From positions 1 through 35,191 of the forward strand of contig JAILMJ010000108.1 in the NCBI GenBank assembly GCA_024692685.1: a stretch of DNA of 35,191 nt, given 5' to 3'. Below, piece by piece: positions 16,382 through 24,514 of the stretch (position 1 is its first letter; every line of letters begins with the position of its first letter). Source of the DNA: Clostridia bacterium (GTDB lineage: Bacteria; Bacillota; Clostridia; Oscillospirales; Acutalibacteraceae). The notes under the pieces are model-generated. The model ran no database searches, was not told the DNA's origin, and worked only from the letters and a program-made list of their open reading frames with translations. Both the position numbers and the translations under genes were made by a program.

Positions 16382-17155
16382 TTAATTCACCTTTTTGCCG
16401 ACAAATTTAGTGCCGACAGTTTTTCCTTGTAATATGTCATACAATATATCAGGGTCTTTACCGTTGGCAATGATCGTATCAATACCTTCATCTACGGCAA
16501 TACTTGCCGCATTTAATTTTGTCCTCATTCCTCCGGTACCGAGAGCGGAACCTTTGCCTTTACCCATAGCTACAATATCGTCATTAATCTCTTCAACAAC
16601 AGTTAACAGATATGCGTCATTATTGGTCCTGGGATCTTTCGTATATAATCCGTCTATATCAGACAAAATTATCAGCAAATCCGCATTTATACTTACAGCA
16701 ACAATAGCTCCCAAGGTATCATTATCGCCTATTTCTATTTCCTCTGTGGACACGGTATCATTTTCATTTATAATAGGAATCGCTCCGAAATCAAGCAGTT
16801 TTCCGACTGTATTTTGAAAATTAGTATGGTTATCGGGGATATTGATATCTGAATTTGTAATCAGAACCTGAGCGATTGTGTGATTATAGTCCGAAAACTC
16901 CCGGTCGTATATGTACATAAGTTCACATTGACCGACAGCAGCTGCTGCCTGTTTAGTAGGAATGTCATCGGGCTTGCCTTCCAGCGCGAGCTTACCGACA
17001 CCCATTCCTATTGCACCGGATGAGACAAGTATGACTTCATTACCTGCATTTTTTATGTCGCTGATGACTTTACAGAGTTTTTCAACTCTTCTGATGTTTA
17101 TTCTGCCCGTACTGTATGTGAGAGTTGAAGTCCCGATTTTTATAACAATTCTCAT
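16382..17155 (-). CDS. proB: Glutamate 5-kinase, short form without PUA domain
   Basis: 257 residues from ATG 17153-17155. It phosphorylates glutamate to gamma-glutamyl phosphate, the first and usually proline-inhibited step. Visible are VIKIGTSTL (residue 3), LVSSGAIGMGVGKL (near 48), the NENDTVSTEEIEIGDNDTLGA block (near 132), LSDIDGLYTKDPR (near 165) and GTGGMRTKLNAA (near 210). The C-terminal PUA domain found in E. coli ProB (367 aa) is absent, as in many Firmicutes. The ATG is preferred over a TTG two codons earlier because AAGGA sits 10 bases before the ATG. First gene of proBAC-ygjP. Confidence 0.96.
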   Translation of the reverse strand: MRIVIKIGTSTLTYSTGRINIRRVEKLCKVISDIKNAGNEVILVSSGAIGMGVGKLALEGKPDDIPTKQAAAAVGQCELMYIYDREFSDYNHTIAQVLITNSDINIPDNHTNFQNTVGKLLDFGAIPIINENDTVSTEEIEIGDNDTLGAIVAVSINADLLIILSDIDGLYTKDPRTNNDAYLLTVVEEINDDIVAMGKGKGSALGTGGMRTKLNAASIAVDEGIDTIIANGKDPDILYDILQGKTVGTKFVGKKVN

Positions 17156-17186
17156 AAGCAATCTGTCCTTATAATAATTTTAAGTT

Positions 17187-17215
17187 ATTCTATCATAAAT
17201 TGAAATTCAGTGCAA
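17187..17215 (-). promoter_or_regulatory. Promoter of the proBAC operon
   Basis: On the reverse strand: TTGCAC (17210-17215), 17-bp spacer, TAGAAT (17187-17192). The leader to the proB ATG is about 25 nt, which leaves no room for a large riboswitch or T-box. Confidence 0.65.
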
Positions 17216-17254
17216 TAATAAAAAGATTTTTAACTAAACAACATAATTTAAATC

Positions 17255-17282
17255 TTTACTAAAAATATATTTATGTTATAAT
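17255..17282 (+). promoter_or_regulatory. Promoter of the HTH/Cys-cluster gene
   Basis: TTTACT (17255-17260), 16-bp spacer, TATAAT (17277-17282). Start near 17289, just before GGAGAG (17301-17306). Confidence 0.7.
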
Positions 17283-17312
17283 TATATAAAATAAAAATGC
17301 GGAGAGAATAAT

Positions 17313-17804
17313 ATGGGCAGGGCATCAAATAAAGAAAACAAGAATATATATCAGCTTAGCCGTGAAAACTGCGGATTGACCAGGGCGCAAGCCAGCGAGA
17401 AACTGGTCTGGATTACAGACAGCAGAATTGAAAAAATCGAAAGCGGTAAATCATCGGCTGTGCCGGAAGAAGTTATCGCAATGCAGGAGGCGTACAATAA
17501 ACAAAATCTTTGTAATTATTACTGCGCTAACGAATGCGCCATCGGCAAGAAAAACAAAGTCCGTGAATTAAAAGAAAAATCCATTTCAGAAATCGTTCTT
17601 GAAATGCTTGCCACTCTTAATTCCTTAGACAGAATGAAAGAGAGATTAATCGAGATTACATCGGACGGTAAAATTGATGATGAAAAAGAATACATTGATT
17701 TTCTGAGTATTCAGAATAAACTTGAAAATATTACCGATATTGTAGCCTCGCTGAATATGTGGATGAATAAAGCTGTTGCTGACGGACTTGTAAATTTTAA
17801 TTAA
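17313..17804 (+). CDS. Helix-turn-helix protein with Cys cluster, unknown role
   Basis: 163 residues. Residues 10-55 read as a weak XRE-type helix-turn-helix (IYQLSRENCGLTRAQASEKLVWITDSRIEKIESGKS), with the usual end SGKSSAVPEEVIAM. Next comes a Cys cluster, C-N-Y-Y-C-A-N-E-C (near residues 67-75), that could bind metal, and then a C-terminal helical region (SEIVLEMLATLNSLDRMKERLIEIT and NKLENITDIVASLNMWM). Small proteins of this build are common in Clostridia, but I know no proven function; a phage-repressor-like or redox-sensing regulator is possible. It is divergent from proB, has its own promoter, and stands alone. Confidence 0.75.
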   Translation: MGRASNKENKNIYQLSRENCGLTRAQASEKLVWITDSRIEKIESGKSSAVPEEVIAMQEAYNKQNLCNYYCANECAIGKKNKVRELKEKSISEIVLEMLATLNSLDRMKERLIEITSDGKIDDEKEYIDFLSIQNKLENITDIVASLNMWMNKAVADGLVNFN

Positions 17805-17832
17805 AAAACCGGCAGCAATAATTTGCCACCGG
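17803..17832 (-). terminator. Terminator of the SGNH hydrolase gene
   Basis: On the reverse strand the arms CCGGTGGCAA/TTGCTGCCGG (17823-17832, 17809-17818) pair fully with two G-U pairs and are followed by a T6 run (17803-17808). On the forward strand the same pairs become A-C mismatches, so it favours the reverse direction. The T run overlaps the stop of the convergent HTH gene. Confidence 0.75.
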
Positions 17833-17839
17833 AAGGTCA

Positions 17840-19027
17840 TCATTTAAACATATCAAGATCTATGAGGTCCGCAAGATATTTACCGCCGTAAGCGTTTGGA
17901 TGAAGCTTATCCGGTCCGATAAATTCGGCTTTTGAATAGTAGTCGTCTTCCGGGTCTTCTGCGGCAGACGCTATATCAAAAAATCCGTCAAACATTTCAC
18001 AGTTATCTTTTAACATAGCATTGACAACTTTTCTCATTGCGTCTTTTTCCCTTGTTGCATCCGGAGCCGAGCCGAAAGCAGGAATATTGAACATTACTAC
18101 TTTTGTACCTCTTGAATGAAGAGAGTCGGTAATACTCTTTATTGCAGCAAAAATGTCTTCCGGGTCCGGTTTTTCCGATTTCAACGCATTTATTGTACCA
18201 TATTCAAAAATATCATTTACGCCAAGGAACAATATTACATATTTAATGTTATCATAGGGATATATATCATCGTTAATTCTGTCTGTTGCCTTTATTCCGT
18301 AAAGCCCTTTTGCCGGAAAAATAGGTGAACAGTCTCTTAAAAGTCTGTTGCCCATAACAGATTTATTGACTAATGAATATTGACCCGGATATCTTTCTCT
18401 GAGCCTCTCCTCGAAAGGAATTGTCCAGAAACCCTGTTGACTGATCGAATCGCCGAAAACCACTATTGAATCGGCGTTTTCATAGTTGAGAACTTCAACA
18501 GAATCAAACAGGGGAATGGGCCTGGGAAAATGCATGCCGAGGAGCTTTCCTGCAAACTTTATAACCGAATCTCTCTTTCTGTACTCATCTTTCATATATG
18601 CCGTCTGAGAGTAGTTGCCGTTTCCAAAAGTAATTTTTGCATTATCAAGAAGATTTCCGCTTGTAAGATCTCCACCGGTAACATAAGCATTTACGCAGTA
18701 GTATTCATTGGTATTAATATCAAAGTCAAATTCATCGCTTCTGATTCTTTCGCCTTTTTTCAGTGTGATTGAAGTTTCTCCGTCAAAAGACACTCTTTTA
18801 AACAAGCCGGTATTAACATTTCCGTTTTCATCGCATTTTCCTACCGTTATGCTTCCGATTGAGACATCATTTTTTCCGAATCTGTTTGACAGAGAAATTC
18901 TCATTTTGTCACCAGATATGGCTGAATTGATGATAAGCCTGAATGTTCTTCTTGCAGACGGATAGCAAAAGAATGATAAAGCGGAGTGCGACTGGCCCCA
19001 GTTTTGAACCCATTTTCCTTTATCCAT
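17840..19027 (-). CDS. SGNH/GDSL-family esterase-like hydrolase with N-terminal domain
   Basis: 395 residues, no signal peptide. Residues 1-180 form a beta-rich N-terminal domain (HSALSFFCYPSARRTFRLI, MRISLSNRFG). The hydrolase domain follows with block I VVFGDSISQQG (Ser near 191), Gly block VMGNRLL (near 225), block III LGVNDI (near 270) and block V DKLHPNAYGG (Asp-x-x-His near 376), so the catalytic set is complete. The N-terminal domain plus SGNH arrangement occurs in carbohydrate esterases and in a large family annotated as GDSL lipase; deacetylation of a glycan is a reasonable guess, not shown. The ATG follows a strong GGAGGTTCAC site. Confidence 0.88.
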   Translation of the reverse strand: MDKGKWVQNWGQSHSALSFFCYPSARRTFRLIINSAISGDKMRISLSNRFGKNDVSIGSITVGKCDENGNVNTGLFKRVSFDGETSITLKKGERIRSDEFDFDINTNEYYCVNAYVTGGDLTSGNLLDNAKITFGNGNYSQTAYMKDEYRKRDSVIKFAGKLLGMHFPRPIPLFDSVEVLNYENADSIVVFGDSISQQGFWTIPFEERLRERYPGQYSLVNKSVMGNRLLRDCSPIFPAKGLYGIKATDRINDDIYPYDNIKYVILFLGVNDIFEYGTINALKSEKPDPEDIFAAIKSITDSLHSRGTKVVMFNIPAFGSAPDATREKDAMRKVVNAMLKDNCEMFDGFFDIASAAEDPEDDYYSKAEFIGPDKLHPNAYGGKYLADLIDLDMFK

Positions 19028-19076
19028 TAGTGAACCTCCGAGATTTATTAATTTAGCCCAAAAGGCGGTGTAACAG

Positions 19077-19796
19077 ATGAGTGTTTACAAAATTATTATT
19101 ATAATCTTAGTTTTATGCGAGTTGATTTTTACAGGATTGTTTCTTAAAGTTTCATCTGCCGGTTTCAGTAAAAAATCACTAATCCTTAAAACTTTGTGTT
19201 CTGCTATTTTTGTTATTATCTGCCTGACAGCAGCACTGAGTGAAAATAATACAGGGAGTTTATACTTTAGACTTATTTTATCAGGACTGGTTTTTTCTTT
19301 AATCGGTGATTTTATGCTTCACAGAGATAATAACATTCCACTTTATATAACAGGCGGATTGTGTTTTGTTTCTGCGCATATATTTTATATTATTTCGTTT
19401 ATTAAAACACAGTCAGCTATAATCGGCAAAACACAGATAATAACGCTGAGAGATTTATTCGGCATTCTTGGAATTCCGGCTGTGTTTGCATTGCTTCACC
19501 CGTTAATGAAATTAAAGCCGGGTAAATTGACCGGGCCGGTATTTGTTTATTCTGCGTTTCTTGGATTTATGCTGATTAAAGCAATAAATCTCGGCCTTGA
19601 ACTTATAAACCTTTCAAACTTAAAAGCTGCTCTATTTATAATCTGCGGAGCATTGCTGTTCACGGTTTCAGATTTTACATTGGGCCTGGGTTTCTTCGGA
19701 GAAAATACAAAATCCAAGAAATATACAAATATTATTACATACTATAGCGGACAGATTTTGCTTGCGATTTCAACAGCGTTTGTAGTAAGCGCCTGA
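19077..19796 (+). CDS. YhhN/TMEM86-family membrane protein
   Basis: 239 residues with seven to eight hydrophobic segments. The conserved acidic positions of the family are seen in LVFSLIGDFMLH (near residue 75) and GALLFTVSDFTLG (near 203), with the late YYSGQILLAIS (near 221). The human relative TMEM86B is a lysoplasmalogenase (alkenyl-ether hydrolase); the role of bacterial YhhN is less clear. It is divergent from the SGNH gene with only 49 bases between the starts. The ribosome binding site is weak (GGCGGTG). Confidence 0.82.
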   Translation: MSVYKIIIIILVLCELIFTGLFLKVSSAGFSKKSLILKTLCSAIFVIICLTAALSENNTGSLYFRLILSGLVFSLIGDFMLHRDNNIPLYITGGLCFVSAHIFYIISFIKTQSAIIGKTQIITLRDLFGILGIPAVFALLHPLMKLKPGKLTGPVFVYSAFLGFMLIKAINLGLELINLSNLKAALFIICGALLFTVSDFTLGLGFFGENTKSKKYTNIITYYSGQILLAISTAFVVSA

Positions 19797-19861
19797 TTTA
19801 CATATACCACTCTGACACATTCATTGTCAAGTATTTATATAATATTTGAAGGAAAGTATCA

Positions 19862-20230
19862 ATGAAAGTAATCACACACAGTTTAAATGAATATGAGCGC
19901 AAATCCGTCGTCAGATTTCTGTTGGATTATGATACCGATTATACTGAAATGTCAGTAAAATTGGGGGAGTGCTTTAAACAGCCTTCGTTTGTATTAAATT
20001 CTTCAATTGGTGAGCATGTTTTACCATCAAGCGTCTGTAAAAAAACAGATTCTTTTATAAAGGCAACAAAAGATTTGTTGATTAAAAAAATAGAAATCGG
20101 TGAAAGTTGCGGAGCAGGAAGAATATCCTTTACAATCTATCCTCAAAAGAGTGAACTGATTTGTATTGGTGATTCTGACTTTAACTTTTATCAAGCTTTG
20201 ACTGATGCCGGTTTTAATATTAAATTATAA
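19862..20230 (+). CDS. Hypothetical 122-residue protein
   Basis: I do not recognise it. It is a soluble protein with an opening MKVITHSLNEYERKSVVRFL and a middle GESCGAGRISFTIYPQ; it ends in an acidic stretch and ITDAGFNIKL-like tail. There is no signal peptide, membrane segment or clear motif; three Cys are scattered. AAGGAAAG lies 6 bases before the ATG, and codon use matches its neighbours, so it is a real gene. It lies 65 bases after the YhhN gene and 20 bases before a Gfo/Idh dehydrogenase on the same strand, probably in one operon with the latter. Confidence 0.7.
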   Translation: MKVITHSLNEYERKSVVRFLLDYDTDYTEMSVKLGECFKQPSFVLNSSIGEHVLPSSVCKKTDSFIKATKDLLIKKIEIGESCGAGRISFTIYPQKSELICIGDSDFNFYQALTDAGFNIKL

Positions 20231-20250
20231 TTCATAATGAGGTGTTTCAA

Positions 20251-21378
20251 ATGATTAAAATCGGAATAGCCGGAACAAGAGGCCTTTCAACACTAATGGG
20301 TCTTAATGCAATTGATGATGTTAAGGTGACGGCAATGTGTGACCTTGATGAAGGCCATCTTAATGAAACCGCGGAAAAGATTGGCGGTAATGTTGCTAAA
20401 TTCCGCATATTTGATGATATGCTTGAATCGGATATTGATGCGGTTATTATAGCTACCCCTATGCAGTGTCATGTACCTCAGGCAATTGCTGCCCTTGAAG
20501 CAGGCAAACACGTTATGAGCGAAGTAACTGCCGGGGTTTCGATGGATGAATTATACTGGCTTTGTGAATGTGTTGAAAAATACAATAAAGTTTATATGTA
20601 CGCGGAGAATTATATCTATGATCCGCGAGTTCAGCAAATTCGTAAAATGGTTGAAGAAGGCCTTTTCGGCGACACATATTACGCAGAAGGAATGTATCTG
20701 CATAATATAGGCAATTTGTTTAAATATCCAAACGGTAAAACTTCATGGAGATCGTATTGGCAATGCGGAGTCAGAGGAAATTTTTATCCAACTCACAGCA
20801 TAGGTCCTGTTATGCAGTGGTTTCCTAATGAAAGAATTAAGGAAATATCTACTTTTTCTCCCGGAATAAGAAATGATATAGGTTTAAAACAGGACAGCGG
20901 TACAACTACAATGTGCAGAACAGAAACGGGTAAACTGCTTAATATCAGAGTTGACTGCATGTCACCGCGTCCTCATAATATGGATTATTATTATTTGCAG
21001 GGTACGAAGGGCTGTTTCTATTCTAAAGCTCATAAAGATGATATTGACAGGGTTTCATTTATATGCGAAGAAAGCCCAATATATGATATGAAATGGAAAA
21101 AACTGGAAGAGTATAACAGTTATCTTCCAGATAGGTATGCAAATGCAACGGAGGAACAAAAAAAGTCCGGACACAACGGAGGAGATTTCTTTATAGTTGA
21201 AGATTTTATTAAAGCTATCAGAAATAACCAAGCTCCGGAACTTGATGTTTATAAAGCTTGTGAATGGACAGCTGTCGGCCTTCTGTCAGGTATTTCAGTT
21301 GCAAATAACGGTCGAACCATTGAAATCCCGAATTTCAGAAAAAATATGCCGGTAGAAGAAAAAATTATAAAAATATAA
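20251..21378 (+). CDS. Gfo/Idh/MocA-family dehydrogenase, EVT variant
   Basis: 375 residues. NAD(P)-dependent sugar or sugar-acid oxidoreductase with a Rossmann start (KIGIAGTRGLSTLMGL; one of the family's Gly positions is replaced, GTRGLS) and DAVIIATPMQCH (near 70). The catalytic EKP triad is replaced by HVMSEVTAGVS (near 88-98), a form seen in a subfamily that carries SEVPA or similar. The C-terminal domain has AENYIYDPRVQQIRKMVEEGLFGDTYYAEGMYLHN and NGGDFFIVEDFIKAI. Substrate unknown. The ATG 20251 is chosen because GAGGTG (20239-20244) precedes it; an earlier ATG at 20242 overlaps that site. It ends at the hairpin 21378-21408. Confidence 0.88.
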   Translation: MIKIGIAGTRGLSTLMGLNAIDDVKVTAMCDLDEGHLNETAEKIGGNVAKFRIFDDMLESDIDAVIIATPMQCHVPQAIAALEAGKHVMSEVTAGVSMDELYWLCECVEKYNKVYMYAENYIYDPRVQQIRKMVEEGLFGDTYYAEGMYLHNIGNLFKYPNGKTSWRSYWQCGVRGNFYPTHSIGPVMQWFPNERIKEISTFSPGIRNDIGLKQDSGTTTMCRTETGKLLNIRVDCMSPRPHNMDYYYLQGTKGCFYSKAHKDDIDRVSFICEESPIYDMKWKKLEEYNSYLPDRYANATEEQKKSGHNGGDFFIVEDFIKAIRNNQAPELDVYKACEWTAVGLLSGISVANNGRTIEIPNFRKNMPVEEKIIKI

Positions 21379-21408
21379 AAAGGAAAAGGTAAAAAACCTT
21401 TTCCTTTT
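21378..21408. terminator. Bidirectional terminator, Gfo/Idh gene and tRNA-Pro(CGG)
   Basis: A 12-bp perfect stem, AAAAGGAAAAGG (21378-21389) and CCTTTTCCTTTT (21397-21408), with a 7-nt loop. Forward, it follows the Gfo/Idh stop; in reverse it begins at the last base of the tRNA CCA and has an AT-rich tail. Confidence 0.8.
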
Positions 21409-21483
21409 GGTCGGAGTGGCGGGATTTGAACCCACGGCCTCTTGGTCCCGAACCAAGCGCGCTACCATCTGCGCTACACCCCG
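21408..21483 (-). tRNA. tRNA-Pro(CGG)
   Basis: 76-nt cloverleaf with encoded CCA (21408-21410). Acceptor CGGGGTG/CACTCCG, with one G-T pair; D arm GCGCAGATGGTAGCGCGC; anticodon stem CTTGG/CCAAG with loop TTCGGGA, anticodon CGG; T arm GTGGG-TTCAAAT-CCCGC. Confidence 0.97.
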
Positions 21484-21568
21484 ATATTAAATTTTGAACG
21501 GGTTACAGTTCATTGTATTTTACGAGTGCATGAGAACCCCTGCTAACTATTTTTCTTAACGCCACGTT

Positions 21569-21597
21569 ATTATATTACATAATACACAAAAAATCAA
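21569..21597 (-). promoter_or_regulatory. Promoter of tRNA-Pro(CGG), distant
   Basis: On the reverse strand: TTGATT (21592-21597), 17-bp spacer, TATAAT (21569-21574). It is the best match in the gap, but the start would be about 80 nt before the tRNA, a longer leader than for the other tRNAs here. Confidence 0.55.
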
Positions 21598-21634
21598 GAT
21601 TTGATTTTAATTTTAATTTTATGAGGCTGTTATT

Positions 21635-22585
21635 ATGGGAAAATATATTTTAAAGCTTTTACCTTATATCTCTGAAACAATCTGGGGTGGCAGGAAACTA
21701 ATTGATGAATTTAATATTGCAACTGAAAAAGCCAATGCCGCAGAAGGATGGATGCTATCCTGCATTGAAGACGGTCCTTGTACGGTAAAAAACGGTATTT
21801 ATATGGGTAAGAAACTTTCGGAAGTTCTGGCTGAAAATCCGGATTGGTGCGGAGCTGATTACAAAAAATACAATGATTTTCCTGTTCTTATTAAATTCAT
21901 TGACGCTATGAACGATCTTTCTGTACAGGTTCATCCGACAAAAGAATACTGTTTAAAAACCGGAAGAGGAAGAAGTAAAACCGAATGCTGGTATATTATC
22001 GATTGTGATAAAGATGCTGGAATTATTCTCGGTTTTAAGGAAAAAATATCACGAGATGAATTTATAAAAGCTATTAAAGACAATACTCTTACGGAATACA
22101 CCGATTTCGTAAAAGTTAAGCCCGGTGATTTTTTCTTCATTGATTCAGGCACTCTTCATGCTATTTGCAAGGGTGTTCTTCTTGCTGAAGTACAGGAAAG
22201 CAGCAATACAACATACAGGATTTATGACTATAACAGACTTGATAAATACGGTAATCCAAGAGAGCTTCATATATCTGACGCAGTTGAAGTAACAAAACTT
22301 GAAAGATACACTCAGAAATCCGTTGCTCCTGAACTTCCAAATGGTAAATCATTGCTGACTGACAATGATTTATTTAAGGTTAATATCATTAATGTTCAAG
22401 ATGAATTTCAAGATAATTGCAATGAAGAATCATTTGTTTCATTATTGATTATTGACGGGAAAGGCTTTATTGAGTGTTTGGATGAAAATGTAGAAATAGA
22501 AAAAGGAGACAGTTTGTTTATCCCTGCCGGAAGTGGCGATTACACGATTTCCGGCAACTTTAAAATACTTGAAACGAGAATTTGA
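21635..22585 (+). CDS. manA: Mannose-6-phosphate isomerase, class I
   Basis: 316 residues, the short Firmicutes-type enzyme. It interconverts fructose-6-phosphate and mannose-6-phosphate, linking mannose or GDP-mannose use with glycolysis. Cupin zinc ligands are visible: QVHPTKEYCL (near residue 97), the Glu in KTECWYI (near 115) and SGTLHAICKG (near 172). The start motif PYISETIWGGRKL is typical. GAGGCTG precedes the ATG by 9 bases. It is the first of five close-packed genes (spacing 3 to overlap) that include a GH78 rhamnosidase and a Gfo/Idh dehydrogenase, so it may serve sugars freed by that enzyme. Confidence 0.95.
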   Translation: MGKYILKLLPYISETIWGGRKLIDEFNIATEKANAAEGWMLSCIEDGPCTVKNGIYMGKKLSEVLAENPDWCGADYKKYNDFPVLIKFIDAMNDLSVQVHPTKEYCLKTGRGRSKTECWYIIDCDKDAGIILGFKEKISRDEFIKAIKDNTLTEYTDFVKVKPGDFFFIDSGTLHAICKGVLLAEVQESSNTTYRIYDYNRLDKYGNPRELHISDAVEVTKLERYTQKSVAPELPNGKSLLTDNDLFKVNIINVQDEFQDNCNEESFVSLLIIDGKGFIECLDENVEIEKGDSLFIPAGSGDYTISGNFKILETRI

Positions 22586-22588
22586 TAA

Positions 22589-24514
22589 ATGAATGTTGTT
22601 AGCGTACAAAAAGTATCTGTTGAGTTCGGCGCTGATGAAATATTTCACGATGTATCCTTTGATGTTAACGATGGAGATGTCGTTGGTCTTATCGGCGCAA
22701 ACGGTTCAGGCAAAACAACTCTGTTAAAAGCAATAATCGGTGACATTACAGTTGAAAAAGGGAATATAATTATTTCATCCGGAACGAAAATCGGTTATCT
22801 TGAGCAACACGCTTGCCGGGGATCGACTAAAACGGTATTTGATGAAGCTTTATCCGTTTTTGATTACCTGAAGGATATTGAATTTCAAATTACCGATATT
22901 AACGAAAAGCTTAATGATGCACAGTCTGAAAGAAATGATTTGATTATCAGGCAGGAGGAGCTGACAGATAAGTTTAACGAATTGGGCGGACTGACATATA
23001 AAACGAGAACTGAAGCAACACTAAAAGGACTTGGATTTGACGAAAGCAGTTTCAATCTGAGATGCACGGAACTCAGCGGCGGTCAAAGGTCAAAACTCAG
23101 CATGTGCAAGCTGTTACTCAGCCGATCGGATCTAATTCTGCTTGATGAGCCTACAAATCATCTTGATATCTCCGGCAGTGAGTGGCTGGAAAGCTTCCTT
23201 TCTTCATTTAAAGGAACTGTTATTGTCATATCTCATGACAGATATTTTCTTGATAAAATATGCAATAAAATTGTTGAAATAAGCAATAATACATCCCACT
23301 TTCAGAAAGGTAATTACTCTGAATATCTTAGATTTAAACAGAAAAGAATTGAAGTCGAGAAAAAGCATTATGAAAACCAGCTTGAAGAAATAAAGAGAAT
23401 TGAAGGCATTATCAGGCAGCAAAAATCTTTTGCTCGAGAAAGAAATTTCATTACCGCCGAAAGCAAAAGGAAAATGCTTGAGAAGAAAAGGGAAGAATTA
23501 ATTGAGCCCGAATATGAAGAAAAAGAAATGAGGATTAAATTTGATCCTGATTCTGAAACCGGAAATGATGTATTAATTGCTAAAAATCTGTGCAAATCAT
23601 ATTCCGGAAAAACGGTTTTCAGAAATCTCTCAGTTGACATTTATAGATCCGAAAGGGCTTTTATTATCGGAAAAAACGGATGCGGAAAAACAACTTTATT
23701 GAGAATTTTGAAAGGACAGGTTCCTCCTGATGCTGGTTATTTTTCATACGGTTCAAATGTTAAAGTAGGATATTTTGATCAAAGTCTTGAAGGCATATCG
23801 GGCGGGAAAACTGTTCTTGATGAAATATGGGATGAAAACAGACTCCTTAAAGAAACGCAGGTCAGAAAGTATTTATCTCTTTTTTTATTTAAAGGCGATG
23901 ACGTATTTAAAGATGTTGACAGCCTTAGCGGAGGGGAAAAGGCTAAAATATGCCTTCTGAAGCTGATGCTTTCAGGCTCGAATGTACTCCTTCTTGACGA
24001 GCCGACAAATCATCTTGATATACCGTCAAGAGAGGCATTAGAAGACGCTCTGTTGAATTTCGGGGGTACAATTATTGCCGTTTCACATGACAGGTTTTTT
24101 ATCAATAAACTTGCATCGGTAATATATGTTATTAAAGATGAAGAGCTTATAAAATTTAACGGCACTTACGATGATTATTGCAATTCGCTTATAGAAGATA
24201 AGGATTCAAAAACAGTAAAGACAGCAAACAAGGTAAATCCTTATAAGCTAAAAAAAGAAAGACAAAGCAATATTAATATTTTAAAAGGAAAAATCGGCAG
24301 AACGGAAAAGCAAATTGATTTGATAGATGAAAAGATATCGGAAATTAATTCTATTCTTTCAGATCCGGTAATTTCCTCTGATTTTCAAAAAGTTATGGAT
24401 TTGACAAAAGAACTTAACGATTATTCCGATAAGCAATCAGAACTTATGGAAGAATGGGAAAACTCAATTACTCTTCTGAAAGAATATGAGGAGGAAATTT
24501 TAATTGACACATAA
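22589..24514 (+). CDS. ABC-F family ATPase (YdiF/Uup-like)
   Basis: 641 residues, no membrane segments. Two ABC domains: Walker A GANGSGKTT (near 36) with signature LSGGQRSKL (near 160) and LLDEPTNHLD; then Walker A GKNGCGKTT (near 362) with LSGGEKAKI (near 445) and LLDEPTNHLD. Between them is the charged ABC-F linker (FKQKRIEVEKKHYENQLEEI... near 250-300), and the C-terminus is a coiled coil (residues about 560-640). ABC-F proteins bind the ribosome E site and help stalled ribosomes, sometimes giving antibiotic protection. The build matches housekeeping YdiF/Uup members; I see no grounds to call it a resistance gene. It starts 3 bases after manA. Confidence 0.93.
   Translation: MNVVSVQKVSVEFGADEIFHDVSFDVNDGDVVGLIGANGSGKTTLLKAIIGDITVEKGNIIISSGTKIGYLEQHACRGSTKTVFDEALSVFDYLKDIEFQITDINEKLNDAQSERNDLIIRQEELTDKFNELGGLTYKTRTEATLKGLGFDESSFNLRCTELSGGQRSKLSMCKLLLSRSDLILLDEPTNHLDISGSEWLESFLSSFKGTVIVISHDRYFLDKICNKIVEISNNTSHFQKGNYSEYLRFKQKRIEVEKKHYENQLEEIKRIEGIIRQQKSFARERNFITAESKRKMLEKKREELIEPEYEEKEMRIKFDPDSETGNDVLIAKNLCKSYSGKTVFRNLSVDIYRSERAFIIGKNGCGKTTLLRILKGQVPPDAGYFSYGSNVKVGYFDQSLEGISGGKTVLDEIWDENRLLKETQVRKYLSLFLFKGDDVFKDVDSLSGGEKAKICLLKLMLSGSNVLLLDEPTNHLDIPSREALEDALLNFGGTIIAVSHDRFFINKLASVIYVIKDEELIKFNGTYDDYCNSLIEDKDSKTVKTANKVNPYKLKKERQSNINILKGKIGRTEKQIDLIDEKISEINSILSDPVISSDFQKVMDLTKELNDYSDKQSELMEEWENSITLLKEYEEEILIDT

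Noticed and set aside
17193..17209. ArgR-like site in the proB promoter spacer (TGAATTTCAATTTA)
   Set aside because: Only one half-site fits (TGAAT); the second arm is not ATTCA.
22589..24514. ABC-F gene as an antibiotic resistance determinant
   Set aside because: Its linker and coiled-coil tail look like housekeeping YdiF/Uup, and no mobile or resistance context is near.
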